Source: Neokomagataea thailandica NBRC 106555 (lineage in GTDB: Bacteria; Pseudomonadota; Alphaproteobacteria; Acetobacterales; Acetobacteraceae). From it: a DNA stretch of 55,894 nt. This document shows, piece by piece, positions 16,675 through 24,986 of this stretch; position 1 is the first letter of the stretch, and each line of letters starts with the position of its first letter. Both the position numbers and the translations under genes were made by a program. Below the pieces are notes generated by a model, which saw nothing but the letters and a program-made list of their open reading frames with translations, was not told the DNA's origin and did no database searches. The stretch covers positions 1 to 55,894 of the forward strand of contig NZ_BCZB01000019.1 in NCBI RefSeq assembly GCF_001598495.1, written 5' to 3'.

Positions 16675-18158
16675 GCTGGGTTCCCTGCGTGAATGGTTGG
16701 TCGGTGCGTGAAGGAAGCTGCTTGTTCCAGCACATGGCCTGCGGCAATCAGCGTTTCTTCATCAAAGAATTTGCCGATGAGTTGCAGGCCCAGTGGTAGC
16801 CCCTGCCCGTCCAGCCCTGCCGGAACGGAGAGAGCCGGCACACCCGCCATGCTGGCTGGAACGGTGAAGACGTCATTGAGGTACATTTGAACGGGGTCGG
16901 ACGGCTTCTCGTTGAGGGCGAAAGCGCTGGATGGTGCTGTCGGCGTCAACAGAACATCCACATCTTCATAGGCTTTCAAGAAGTCTTGCTGGATCAGCGT
17001 ACGGACCTTCTGAGCGCGCAGGTAGTATGCGTCATAATACCCTGATGACAGAACATGCGTACCAAGGAGAATACGGCGCTTTACTTCTTCACCAAAGCCA
17101 GCAGCACGGCTTGCTTCGTACATGGCATCGAGTGAATCGGCCTTTACACGTGCGCCGAAACGGAGGCCGTCATAGCGGGCAAGGTTGGATGATGCCTCGG
17201 CAAGGGCCGCGATGTAATAGGTTGGAAGGCCGTATTTTGTGTGCGGCAGAGAGACTTCTTTGATCTCTGCACCGGCTTCGCGCAGCCAGTTGATGCCTTG
17301 TTGCCACAACGCTTCAATTTCGGCAGGCATGCCGTCTGCATGATATTCCTTCGGAATGCCCACGCGCAGCCCCTTGACGCCACGGTTCAATGCAGCTTCA
17401 TAATTGGGGACAGGTGTATCAACACTTGTGGAATCACGCTGGTCGAAACCTGCCATAGAGCGCAGAAGAATGGCGCAATCTTGCAGGTTGCGTGCCATCG
17501 GGCCTGCTTGGTCTAGCGAGCTTGCGAAGGCAATGGTGCCGAAGCGTGAGCAGCGGCCATAGGTTGGCTTAATGCCCGCAATACCCGTATACGCTGCTGG
17601 CTGACGGATGGAGCCGCCTGTATCAGTGCCGGTTGCGCCGAGTACGAGGCCAGCCGCAACGGCAGCAGCAGAGCCGCCGGATGAGCCGCCCGGTACGAGT
17701 TTCTCATCAGAGCCGTTGCGCTTCCATGGGTTGATAGCCGGGCCGAACGCAGAGTTCAGGTTGCCGGACCCCATAGCGAATTCATCAAGGTTCAGTTTGC
17801 CGAGGAATACGGCACCATCACGCAGAAGGTTGCTTGTGACTGTGCTTTCATAGGGCGGCACGAAGTCACGCAGAATGTTGCTCGCTGCCGTGGTGCGTGT
17901 ACCGTTTGTGCAGAACAGATCTTTAATACCAAGCGGCAGACCGCACAGCTCCCCGCCCTCACCTTTTGCCAGCGTTGCATCAGCGGCGTCAGCGGCTTTG
18001 AGCGCGCTTTCTGGTGTGGTGGTGATGAAGCTGTTGAGCGTACCATCAAGGCGCTCAATCGCAGAGAGATGTGCTTCGGTCAGTTCACGTGCTGAGATTT
18101 TGCGTGCGCGCAAAGCGTCACGCGCAGAAGCGAGTGTGTAATCAAAAGGAGTAGACAT
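16671..18158 (-). CDS. gatA: Asp-tRNA(Asn)/Glu-tRNA(Gln) amidotransferase subunit A
   Basis: 495 residues, an amidase-signature enzyme that frees ammonia from glutamine. The catalytic triad region is visible: [10 protein letters not shown] with the Lys, [16 protein letters not shown] with the cis-Ser, and [14 protein letters not shown] with the nucleophilic Ser. The C-terminal [17 protein letters not shown] closes the amidase core. It overlaps gatB by four bases and meets gatC with a one-base TAATG junction, so the three subunits are translated in step. Confidence 0.98.
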   Translation of the reverse strand: MSTPFDYTLASARDALRARKISARELTEAHLSAIERLDGTLNSFITTTPESALKAADAADATLAKGEGGELCGLPLGIKDLFCTNGTRTTAASNILRDFVPPYESTVTSNLLRDGAVFLGKLNLDEFAMGSGNLNSAFGPAINPWKRNGSDEKLVPGGSSGGSAAAVAAGLVLGATGTDTGGSIRQPAAYTGIAGIKPTYGRCSRFGTIAFASSLDQAGPMARNLQDCAILLRSMAGFDQRDSTSVDTPVPNYEAALNRGVKGLRVGIPKEYHADGMPAEIEALWQQGINWLREAGAEIKEVSLPHTKYGLPTYYIAALAEASSNLARYDGLRFGARVKADSLDAMYEASRAAGFGEEVKRRILLGTHVLSSGYYDAYYLRAQKVRTLIQQDFLKAYEDVDVLLTPTAPSSAFALNEKPSDPVQMYLNDVFTVPASMAGVPALSVPAGLDGQGLPLGLQLIGKFFDEETLIAAGHVLEQAASFTHRPTIHAGNPA

Positions 18159-18445
18159 TATTCAACGACCTTAGGCACGGTGAAATACGGACCTTCACGG
18201 TCGGGGGCGTTGGATAGAACGTCATCAGGGCGTTCACCATCCGTGATTCGGTCTTCACGAAGGCGCGGCTTCGCAAGGCCTGTGCCGATCATCGGCGGGA
18301 CGTCCGTGACATCCAGTTCATTAAGTTGCTCAACCCAGTCGATGATGGAGCCCATGTCTTTTTGCAGGGCTTCCACTTCGGCGGGAGCAAGACCAATACG
18401 TGCCAGTCTGGCAGTGCGTAAAACCGTTTTCGCGTCGAGCGACAT
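18158..18445 (-). CDS. gatC: Asp-tRNA(Asn)/Glu-tRNA(Gln) amidotransferase subunit C
   Basis: 95 residues from ATG 18445; a longer frame to 18502 adds residues not usual in the family. GatC is a small belt-like protein that holds GatA and GatB together. The pattern [20 protein letters not shown] then [21 protein letters not shown] and the end [15 protein letters not shown] is characteristic. Its start is divergent from ruvX with 68 bases between; the interval contains an inverted CCTGAG/CTCAGG pair. Confidence 0.97.
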   Translation of the reverse strand: MSLDAKTVLRTARLARIGLAPAEVEALQKDMGSIIDWVEQLNELDVTDVPPMIGTGLAKPRLREDRITDGERPDDVLSNAPDREGPYFTVPKVVE

Positions 18446-18513
18446 GAAGATTCCTGAGTGAGAGGAAATTAAGAGTGGCTTTTCAGCCTCAGGATAGATC
18501 ATAACGCCGTGTT

Positions 18514-18990
18514 ATGTCCCTGTTCAATCCACAAGACTTACGTATCAGCTTAAAGGCTGGTCAACGCGTGCTCGGAATCGATCCCGGAGCACGCACAATC
18601 GGCCTCGCATTGACCGACGTGTCTCTAATGCTGGCCTCTCCTTTTGCTTCTTTGAAGCGCCGGAAGCTTGGCGAAAATGCTAAGGAAATTGCCGATATTA
18701 TTGCCCGCCAAGATATTGGCGGCTTGGTTGTGGGGCTGCCATTAGGGCTGGATGGGAGCTTCGGACCGGCCGCGAGGGCAGCGTCTGACTGGACGGAGGC
18801 ACTATCAGAGCGCGTTGGGGTTCCAGCCTGCGTGTGGGATGAGCGGCTCTCATCCAGTGCGGTGAATCGCTTTTTGATCAGTGAAGCCGATATGACTCGC
18901 GCACGCCGTGCGGAAGTCGTCGATAAAATGGCGGCAAGCTATATGCTGCAAGGATGGCTGGAGGCCTCTGAGCCGCCAGCCGATTACTAA
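18514..18990 (+). CDS. ruvX: RuvX/YqgF family putative Holliday junction resolvase
   Basis: 158 residues with an RNase H-like fold. VLGIDPGARTIGLALTD carries the first catalytic Asp, VVGLPLGLDGSFGPAA is the second strand-loop, and VWDERLSSSAVNRFL plus VVDKMAASYMLQGWLE complete the family pattern with Glu and Asp. The family is also tied to processing of 16S rRNA 5' ends, so the physiological substrate is open. It is divergent from gatCAB and appears monocistronic, converging on a lipoprotein gene. Confidence 0.93.
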   Translation: MSLFNPQDLRISLKAGQRVLGIDPGARTIGLALTDVSLMLASPFASLKRRKLGENAKEIADIIARQDIGGLVVGLPLGLDGSFGPAARAASDWTEALSERVGVPACVWDERLSSSAVNRFLISEADMTRARRAEVVDKMAASYMLQGWLEASEPPADY

Positions 18991-19012
18991 AAATTTGAAG
19001 TGGTGGGTGGGT

Positions 19013-19459
19013 TTACCACCCATACCCTCCAAAACCTGGGCCAAAGCCAGGTCCCATGCCGAAGCCGGGACCCCACCCGCCCCACGCGCCCCAATTCCAG
19101 TTGGCGTCATTATATTCTTGGGCAGTCATCTGCTGTTCATCAGCAAGGTTTTGTTGCTGCTGATATTGTTGGTAGCGACCATAGGCATCTTGTGACCCGA
19201 CATAGAGGCAATCACAGACCGTTGGGTCAGAATACACATAATTGACCGTGTCACCGTTGATGCGGCGTAGGAAGCGGTGTGCTGGTAGGCGTTTGAGCAT
19301 GCTTAGACGTTCCGGCGTATTTGCGGGCTTCGCAACAAATCCGGCGGCGGCGAGGTGATCTTCTTTATCGCTCACTACTTGTTGTGCCGATTCGCAGGCG
19401 GTGAGAGACAGAAAGCTCGTTAGCACGAGTGCGGCGGTAGCTTTTGCTTTTATGGACAT
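19013..19459 (-). CDS. Hypothetical lipoprotein with a Gly/Trp/Phe-rich tail
   Basis: 148 residues from ATG 19459, chosen because AGGAA lies six bases before it; the open frame reaches 19612 but without a signal. Residues 1-21 form a signal peptide with the lipobox LTAC. The mid part contains PERLSMLKRLPAHRFLRRING and DPTVCDCLYVGS. A Gln-rich stretch (YQQYQQQQ) precedes a tail of repeated Gly-Pro-Gly-Phe units. No function is recognised. The composition of the tail suggests a flexible surface-exposed end. It converges on ruvX. Confidence 0.75.
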   Translation of the reverse strand: MSIKAKATAALVLTSFLSLTACESAQQVVSDKEDHLAAAGFVAKPANTPERLSMLKRLPAHRFLRRINGDTVNYVYSDPTVCDCLYVGSQDAYGRYQQYQQQQNLADEQQMTAQEYNDANWNWGAWGGWGPGFGMGPGFGPGFGGYGW

Positions 19460-19627
19460 AGAAGTTTCCTCGCCAGACGTCTTAATAGGACAACAAAGAC
19501 GACTATAGTCCAGTTTTTGTATAAGGGTGGTGACAAAAAATTTAAGTTTTCTATGCCAGTATTTTTTCACTTCTGAAGCATCAAAAAAATTGGGAATTTT
19601 TTTTGGTGACATTTTTTAGGCATGGTG

Positions 19628-19658
19628 ACGGCTTTTGCCCAGAAGATAGCCGTTTTTT
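19628..19658 (+). terminator. Orphan plus-strand intrinsic terminator
   Basis: ACGGCT (19628-19633) and AGCCGT (19648-19653) with TTTTTT following. No plus-strand gene precedes it within 600 bases; the lipoprotein reads the other way. It may end a small RNA started in the AT-rich stretch 19500-19620, or be an attenuator in the leader of the acidic protein. The interval 19460-19735 otherwise holds only the lipoprotein promoter region. Confidence 0.6.
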
Positions 19659-19741
19659 AGAAAACGCCCTGATTAAGGGGTGATTGACTTTTAGCCGTAA
19701 GCTGGGCCTTCATCACCTCAGTTTTAGAAAGGGCTATGATC

Positions 19742-19987
19742 ATGGCTGAAGAAGAAGTTGCAGGTTACCTGATTCGTCGTGAACTCGAAAACGGTGATGA
19801 AGAGTTCTGGAATGTTGATAACGGCTGGGTTTCTGACCCGGGTGAATCTGAGCTGTATGAAGAGGAAGACGCAGCTTCCGCTCAAGCAGATGAACTCCGC
19901 GCAAAAGATACGCTCGTCGTGACGGTTGAAGAAGTTTACTTCGACGATGAAGAGTATGTCGACGAAGATCACGACGACGAAGCCTAA
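19742..19987 (+). CDS. Small very acidic hypothetical protein
   Basis: 81 residues from ATG 19742, preferred over 19736 because AAAGGG then stands at a normal distance. The protein begins MAEEEVAGYLIRRELENGDE, has a central EFWNVDNGWV, and ends in a stretch of Asp and Glu (FDDEEYVDEDHDDEA). Codons favour C-ending forms (CGCGAACTCGAAAACGG style), as in rpmE, so it may be highly expressed. I do not recognise the family. A GGTGAT/ATCACC inverted pair lies in its leader, and a strong hairpin follows its stop. Confidence 0.7.
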   Translation: MAEEEVAGYLIRRELENGDEEFWNVDNGWVSDPGESELYEEEDAASAQADELRAKDTLVVTVEEVYFDDEEYVDEDHDDEA

Positions 19988-19994
19988 TTAGGCC

Positions 19995-20048
19995 CCTCGC
20001 CCGTAGCGACAGTGCGCTGCGTTATGGGCGAGGATATTTTAAGAGAAT
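19995..20048 (+). terminator. Terminator of the acidic protein gene
   Basis: CCTCGCCC (19995-20002) pairs with GGGCGAGG (20036-20043), extended inside by GTAGCG/CGCTGC, then ATATTTT. The stem is long and GC-rich; the T run is short. Confidence 0.6.
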
Positions 20049-20133
20049 TTTTAAGCGCGTAGCGCTGTAACGTTAATTTAACGTTTTATTTAGAAGAAGT
20101 ATTTTATTTTTTGGATTTAATGACCGAGCCGGG

Positions 20134-20208
20134 TGGTGGGCGCAACAGGGATTGAACCTGTGACCCCTACCATGTCAAGGTAGTGCTCTACCGCTGAGCT
20201 ATGCGCCC
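20134..20208 (-). tRNA. tRNA-Val (anticodon GAC)
   Basis: 75 bases with encoded CCA. The acceptor GGGCGCA pairs with the 3' TGCGCCC. The anticodon stem CTACC/GGTAG encloses TTGACAT, giving GAC. TTCAATCC is in the T arm. Outside the anticodon stem-loop it is identical to the tRNA-Val at 21816-21890. Confidence 0.97.
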
Positions 20209-20226
20209 TCCGGCTCGGTGAGGTGG

Positions 20227-20255
20227 TGTTTAGCTGTATTCGTGGGGGGTGACAA
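20227..20255 (-). promoter_or_regulatory. Promoter of tRNA-Val (GAC)
   Basis: On the minus strand TTGTCA (20255-20250), 17 bases, TAAACA (20232-20227), about 19 bases before the tRNA. The other tRNA-Val has the same -35 and spacing. Confidence 0.6.
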
Positions 20256-20283
20256 CCCCTTAAAAATAAAAAATTATCATTGA

Positions 20284-21129
20284 ATGCGATTTTCTTCTCC
20301 CCCCTCCTTTGTGTCGGTCGAAAAGCCTCGGTTTTCTGCCTGTAAACCACTTCTGGTGTCCTCTCCACATTCTGGGCGCTATTATCCAGAGTCTTTTTTG
20401 GCGGCGTCTTGTTTGTCTGAAGCCTCTCTGCGGCGTACGGAAGATCGTCATATGGACTGGTTTTGTGATGGATTGGCAGAAGATGGTGTAACGGTAATCA
20501 AAACGTCCTTGCCGCGTGTTTGGTGCGGTGTGAACCGTGGGGCTGCTGAAATTGACGAGCGTATGTTTCGCCCGCCTCCTATGGGCCGTCATTTTGAGCG
20601 TACAGATAAAGTCCGCGCGGGGTTTGGGGTTATTCCACGCCTCGCCTCGCACTCGATACCAATTTATACGCATTGTTTGCCTCTGGAAGAGTTGGATCAA
20701 AGGCTGTCCGCTGGGTGGTTTCCTTATCATGCGGCTATAGAGCGTGAACTGGCACATTTGTCCCAGCAATACAGTCGGGGCGTTGTGCTATTAGATATGC
20801 ACTCTATGCCTCCTCTCCCAATTTCTGCTCCGTGCGATATTGTTTTGGGGGATGTGCATGGGCGGTCGTGTGATTTTGAGGTTACGGCCGCTGTGCGAGA
20901 CTTTTTTCAGAAACGCGGTTATGCCGTGCGGCTTAATGCTCCCTATGCGGGCGGGTATATTACTCAGCATTATGGTCGATCGACGCAAGGCCAGCACGCA
21001 CTGCAAGTTGAAATAAATCGTTCCTGCTATTTGAATATGAATACTTATGAGTTGTCTAAAAATGCAGAGATCGTAAAGCGTGATATACGTGATATGATAT
21101 GCTTTTTAGCGCATGAGATAATGAAATAG
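20284..21129 (+). CDS. N-formylglutamate amidohydrolase family protein
   Basis: 281 residues of the FGase/HutG-like family. Characteristic stretches are LLVSSPHSGRYYPESF, LRRTEDRHMDWFCDGL, LLDMHSMPP, DIVLGDVHGRSCD, YAGGYITQHYGR and LQVEINRSCYLN; the His and Glu residues would bind a metal. True HutG releases glutamate in histidine breakdown, but no hut genes are nearby, so the substrate is unsure. The start ATG lacks a Shine-Dalgarno sequence and lies 29 bases from the divergent tRNA promoter. It is followed after nine bases by a deoxyribosyltransferase-like gene. Confidence 0.85.
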   Translation: MRFSSPPSFVSVEKPRFSACKPLLVSSPHSGRYYPESFLAASCLSEASLRRTEDRHMDWFCDGLAEDGVTVIKTSLPRVWCGVNRGAAEIDERMFRPPPMGRHFERTDKVRAGFGVIPRLASHSIPIYTHCLPLEELDQRLSAGWFPYHAAIERELAHLSQQYSRGVVLLDMHSMPPLPISAPCDIVLGDVHGRSCDFEVTAAVRDFFQKRGYAVRLNAPYAGGYITQHYGRSTQGQHALQVEINRSCYLNMNTYELSKNAEIVKRDIRDMICFLAHEIMK

Positions 21130-21138
21130 GATTTTTGC

Positions 21139-21741
21139 ATGACGCGGATCGAGAAAAAAAATCCCAAGGTCTATTTGGCGGGGGACCTCGTTTTTCGTCC
21201 GGATGCATTATCTATTTTTCGGCAATTAAAGTTGATTTGTGCGGATTACGGGCTGATTGGTGTTGCTCCTTTTGATGGACAAGAAGAAGCGCGCCACCTC
21301 CCCCCGGGGCGAGAAACAATTTTGGCGTTTGTGCGTGCTGACCGTGATCTTATGGATGAGTGTGATGCGGGGCTTTTTTGCGTTGATCCATTTCGGCGTA
21401 GTGCCGACATGGATCCGGGAACGGCTGTTGAAATTGGCTATATGCACGCCCAGAGAAAGCCGCTGGAGGCTTATACTGTTGATAGACGTTCATATCCGCA
21501 AAAGGTGGAGGATTATTGGGGGAGTGTTTTCAAAGCCCCTTTGCGGCCTAGGGTAGAGAGTGACGTGCCTAGCTCAGGCGCGATGGAAGACCCCGATGGT
21601 ATGCTCGTGCATTCTGAGGGCATGCTGCAGAATGGTATGGTTGATGGGTTTATTATGTTTTCTGGTGGGAAGATTTCTAGCGCCGATGATTTTTTCGACG
21701 CATTTTGTTTGGCCGCGCAGCGTTTAGCGGGACGGTTGTGA
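21139..21741 (+). CDS. Nucleoside 2-deoxyribosyltransferase family protein
   Basis: 200 residues. VYLAGDLVFRPDA at the start, AFVRADRDLMDECDAGLFCVDPF with the likely nucleoside-binding Asp residues, and DPGTAVEIGYMHAQ with the catalytic Glu in a GTxxEIGY-like motif place it in the Nuc_deoxyrib_tr family. Such enzymes cleave or exchange the base of deoxynucleosides or related N-glycosides. It follows the amidohydrolase gene by nine bases, so the pair may act together; I do not know the pathway. A short hairpin overlaps the stop. Confidence 0.85.
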   Translation: MTRIEKKNPKVYLAGDLVFRPDALSIFRQLKLICADYGLIGVAPFDGQEEARHLPPGRETILAFVRADRDLMDECDAGLFCVDPFRRSADMDPGTAVEIGYMHAQRKPLEAYTVDRRSYPQKVEDYWGSVFKAPLRPRVESDVPSSGAMEDPDGMLVHSEGMLQNGMVDGFIMFSGGKISSADDFFDAFCLAAQRLAGRL

Positions 21742-21758
21742 CTGTATAACAGTTTTTT
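21741..21758 (+). terminator. Short terminator after the deoxyribosyltransferase gene
   Basis: ACTGT and ACAGT form a 5-bp stem with a 3-base loop, followed by five T. It overlaps the last base of the stop codon. Confidence 0.4.
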
Positions 21759-21815
21759 GAAGCATACAGATTTGAAGTAAAGGATTAAACTTAAAAGATA
21801 TTTTTGGGGATCGAA

Positions 21816-21890
21816 TGGTGGGCGCAACAGGGATTGAACCTGTGACCCCTGCCGTGTGAAGGCAGTGCTCTACCGCTGAGCTATGCGCCC
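21816..21890 (-). tRNA. tRNA-Val (anticodon CAC)
   Basis: 75 bases with encoded CCA. The anticodon stem CTGCC/GGCAG encloses TTCACAC, giving CAC. All other arms equal those of the tRNA-Val (GAC) at 20134-20208, which points to duplication of one gene or homogenisation between the two. Confidence 0.97.
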
Positions 21891-21904
21891 ATTCGTTGGT
21901 GGGC

Positions 21905-21933
21905 GTTCTATCAGGGTGACTCTTCTGTGACAA
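21905..21933 (-). promoter_or_regulatory. Promoter of tRNA-Val (CAC)
   Basis: On the minus strand TTGTCA (21933-21928), 17 bases, TAGAAC (21910-21905), 14 bases before the tRNA. Confidence 0.65.
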
Positions 21934-22018
21934 GGGGCTTTTTTGCCTTGATAGGGTCTTATTAAGGCCATGAAAGTCCTGACGATGCTTATCGCCTTCA
22001 CAGAAAAGAGAGCGGTAA

Positions 22019-23101
22019 ATGGCACGAAATGCTGGTCTAGACTGTATGCGCGGAGCTGCTGTCTTATTCGTTTTGGGAAACCATATCGGTATTCGTATGC
22101 CATTGAGCCATACGGCTCTCGTGGATATTTTCCCAAAATGGTTTTTATCGGGGTTAAATTATAACGGTACAGAGGCCGTGTATGTCTTTTTCGTTTTGTC
22201 AGGTTTCTTGATTACCTCACGTCTACGCGAAAAATATGGATCTTTAGATGCGTTAAATCCGGGGCAATTTATCGCTGATCGTGCGCGAAGAATATTGCCT
22301 TGTCTTTTGTTTTTATTGATTATTTTGTTGATGTTGAATGCATTTCGCGTGGATAATTATACGTTCGTAAAAACGGGGCAGACAGCGATTGGAGCAACTG
22401 CTGCAGCTTTGGGGCTGTATTTCAATCTTTGGCAAGCACAGCATGGCTGGAGTGTCGCTAGCTGGACGGTCTTATGGTCCCTCTCCATTGAAGAGCTGTT
22501 TTATCTCGGCTTTCCGTTGATATGCCGCATGGGGCGTTGGGTTCGGTGGGTATGCTGTGGCGTCTTGGTCGTGGCAGGTCAAATGATGATCGCCCGTTCG
22601 TATCATGATGAGATATGGCAAGATGAAAATACGCTGGCGGGTATGGGGTGTATTGCTCTCGGTGTTCTGTGTGCGCTGATAGCGCCGTATTTACGAGAAA
22701 AACGTTTTGTTTTTATTCTCCCTCTTTTGGCGGTGATGTTTATGCTGCCGGATATGTTTTTCATGCATTTTTGGTGGGATGTCTTAGGGCGTTTATGGCT
22801 TAACCTCTTTGTTGTTGGTACCGCTTGTTTGGTGTTGTTCTGTGCACTTAAAGCACAAACCCCTCTTCCCGGCCTGTATTGGTTAAGACGTATTGGACAA
22901 TTATCTTACGAGATTTATTTATTTCATATGTTTGTCGTGCTGAGTGTTGTGCACATATGGAATGGATCAACCCGATTAAGTTGGGTCCTCTATCCAGCTA
23001 TTATTTTAATGGTATGGGGGTTGGGTGAAGCCATACACTGTGGGATGGGTGTTTTGGACAGTCGATTATGGGGTCGACTGTCCAGTAAACCCGGCGTTTA
23101 G
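22019..23101 (+). CDS. Acyltransferase family 3 membrane protein (OafA/YrhL-like)
   Basis: 360 residues with about ten membrane helices. The opening GLDCMRGAAVLFVLGNHIGI has the LDxxRGxAxxxVxxxH pattern with the catalytic His. FFVLSGFLITSRL and FIADRARRILPCLLFLL (the RxRR motif) follow, then WSLSIEELFY and LSYEIYLFHMFVV. These enzymes transfer acetyl or other acyl groups to surface sugars or lipids. The gene starts 128 bases after tRNA-Val and its end overlaps by four bases the end of the convergent 624-residue unknown, so the two are a tail-to-tail pair. Confidence 0.9.
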   Translation: MARNAGLDCMRGAAVLFVLGNHIGIRMPLSHTALVDIFPKWFLSGLNYNGTEAVYVFFVLSGFLITSRLREKYGSLDALNPGQFIADRARRILPCLLFLLIILLMLNAFRVDNYTFVKTGQTAIGATAAALGLYFNLWQAQHGWSVASWTVLWSLSIEELFYLGFPLICRMGRWVRWVCCGVLVVAGQMMIARSYHDEIWQDENTLAGMGCIALGVLCALIAPYLREKRFVFILPLLAVMFMLPDMFFMHFWWDVLGRLWLNLFVVGTACLVLFCALKAQTPLPGLYWLRRIGQLSYEIYLFHMFVVLSVVHIWNGSTRLSWVLYPAIILMVWGLGEAIHCGMGVLDSRLWGRLSSKPGV

Positions 23102-24972
23102 AAACCGAACATATGGTCTAGGGAGAACCCACCATCTGGGTTCTCTAGGCCATGATAACCGAACAGACGGCAGGTTAAGTCGCGGATAAGAACATATCCC
23201 CCCACTCCCGCTTGTTCGAGATGCGCGCCATCAAAGAGTTCATGCGGGCGTACCATATAGGAACCTGAAGGTGGGATCGTGATGGTTGTTTCGGCAATCA
23301 GATGCCCGCTTGCACTGTGCAGTAGTAATGTCGTGCTGGAATCATGTGTTCCTTCCACCGAGGCAGGATGGATAAGGCAGCAGAAGCTTTGAAGGGCATC
23401 ATGTCCAAGCTTTAGAAAGAGGCGTGTTGTCAGTCCCGGTGGTGGGCCAGCATAAGATTGCGGTTCTGAGCGCCATGTCATTAATGTGTTGAAGATATGT
23501 GCACCAAAACTGGTTTCTGCCGCGTGGCCCGTATTGCGGCTGCGATACCGCATCAGGCCGTGTAGCCAGCCATCAGCTTCCCCACCATCACGGAAATCAT
23601 AGACAAGGTCCGCATGCCCCGCCCGGTCTGTTAAGTCATGCAAAGCAATGGCTGTTTGATGGTCACGTGGCAGATTTCCCAAAAAGTGAGAGCCAACAGG
23701 CGCTCCGTTCTCATCAAAAAGATCTAAGCGCACAGGTTGAGAGTGCAGCGCCTCAGACATCGGCGTGGGTTGCACGAAGCTTGTATAGTGTTTGGGGTCT
23801 AAAATTGGGAATGGGAGCAAAAACCCTCGGCCTAGTGACTTAGGGAAAGCACGAATTGCGGGGTCAGGTTGAATATTATCCCGCTCAACATTCAGGTGAG
23901 CGATACGGGTACGGTTGCCTTCCCGAATTTCATAGCGTGGGCGTACCAGATGACGTTTGGGACGCATTTCAAGTTGAGCGGGCCACTGAACATCTGGAAA
24001 TAAGGCACCAATATCAACAGCGACTGTTTCAAAGGGGCCAATGGTACGATCAACGCTGCGATGGTCCTCTTTCCCCATTGTGTTGAAAGTGATTTCGCCT
24101 GCCGGAATGGTTGTTCCGTGGCTGTTTTGCACCCAGACGGTAATGGTTTCATGTGGGGCTGGTGCCGGAAGTGTGGCAAAACGAACCGATGGCCAGGCAT
24201 TGGCATCATGCGTGACGGAGAGGCTGGGGTTTTCGCCTTTGCCAAAAATATCGAGGGCATATTTAACGACGTCATGCCCACGCGCGCCGAGAACATGAAT
24301 GAACAGTTGCCCTGTAAAAGCCGGTAGATCGAAGCGTTCGCGGATCTCTGAACTGTCAATGATAATACCAGAATTTGCCTTTTCAATAGGCATTTCCCAT
24401 TCTGCAATGACAGTGCCGCCTTCATCAAACAGGCGCATCCAGTAACGCAGATTTTCGCTTTGATAATTGGACCAGTAATTTGCTGTGACAATGCGTGTTG
24501 AGAATGAAGCATCGTCACGGAAGAACGCAAAATTCGTGGCAAAGTTGAGTTTATCTAGATACGGACGGCCACGCACAATCATAGAGTCTGGCAAGCGCGC
24601 AGGTGCAAGCGTCTCAAGCTCTTTGCCGTGCAGAAGGTCTTTCAGTCGCCCCCGCATTTTGGCGTCATCAAAAGAAAGAGCCAGTACACAATCTGCCTCA
24701 ATATCGGGTAGATCGACGAGTGCATGGTAAGACCCGCCAAACCCGTCATTTTTACCGACTTGCTCAGTATCATGCGTCAGGACGAATGTTGGTTTTAAGC
24801 CGGGATAAAGTGCGGTTAGTGTCTGGACGGTGTCATCGGGGTCGTAAACAGCAATTTTACGACCAGAAAGGCGCTGCTCCATGGCGCTCAGAGCTGTGGC
24901 AGCGACTGGATGTGCCAGAGCTTTGTATAGAACATTGCCGCCTTTGGGGCCGAATGTACGAATATCGAGCAT
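23098..24972 (-). CDS. Large hypothetical protein, Rossmann-like start and beta-rich repeats
   Basis: 624 residues, no family recognised. Residues 1-130 look alpha/beta (KALAHPVAATALSAMEQR, then KIAVYDPDDTVQTL), with no glycine-rich nucleotide loop. From about residue 140 the protein is beta-rich. At least four stretches share a loose plan of strand, Asp/Ser-x-x-Gly turn, strand, Pro, strand, Asp-Leu: near residues 175, 275, 410 and 545 (YWMRLFDEGGTVIAEWEMP; VRLDLFDENGAPVGSHFLG). No signal peptide or membrane segment is seen. It starts 14 bases after the ELM1-like gene on the same strand, so the two likely form an operon. Confidence 0.75.
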   Translation of the reverse strand: MLDIRTFGPKGGNVLYKALAHPVAATALSAMEQRLSGRKIAVYDPDDTVQTLTALYPGLKPTFVLTHDTEQVGKNDGFGGSYHALVDLPDIEADCVLALSFDDAKMRGRLKDLLHGKELETLAPARLPDSMIVRGRPYLDKLNFATNFAFFRDDASFSTRIVTANYWSNYQSENLRYWMRLFDEGGTVIAEWEMPIEKANSGIIIDSSEIRERFDLPAFTGQLFIHVLGARGHDVVKYALDIFGKGENPSLSVTHDANAWPSVRFATLPAPAPHETITVWVQNSHGTTIPAGEITFNTMGKEDHRSVDRTIGPFETVAVDIGALFPDVQWPAQLEMRPKRHLVRPRYEIREGNRTRIAHLNVERDNIQPDPAIRAFPKSLGRGFLLPFPILDPKHYTSFVQPTPMSEALHSQPVRLDLFDENGAPVGSHFLGNLPRDHQTAIALHDLTDRAGHADLVYDFRDGGEADGWLHGLMRYRSRNTGHAAETSFGAHIFNTLMTWRSEPQSYAGPPPGLTTRLFLKLGHDALQSFCCLIHPASVEGTHDSSTTLLLHSASGHLIAETTITIPPSGSYMVRPHELFDGAHLEQAGVGGYVLIRDLTCRLFGYHGLENPDGGFSLDHMFGF

Positions 24973-24986
24973 GAAGGTAGAGCCTT

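Noticed and set aside
20134-21890. Integrated phage or genomic island at the tRNA-Val genes
   Set aside because: No integrase, transposase or phage gene is present between the tRNAs, and no attachment repeat beyond the tRNA sequence itself is seen.
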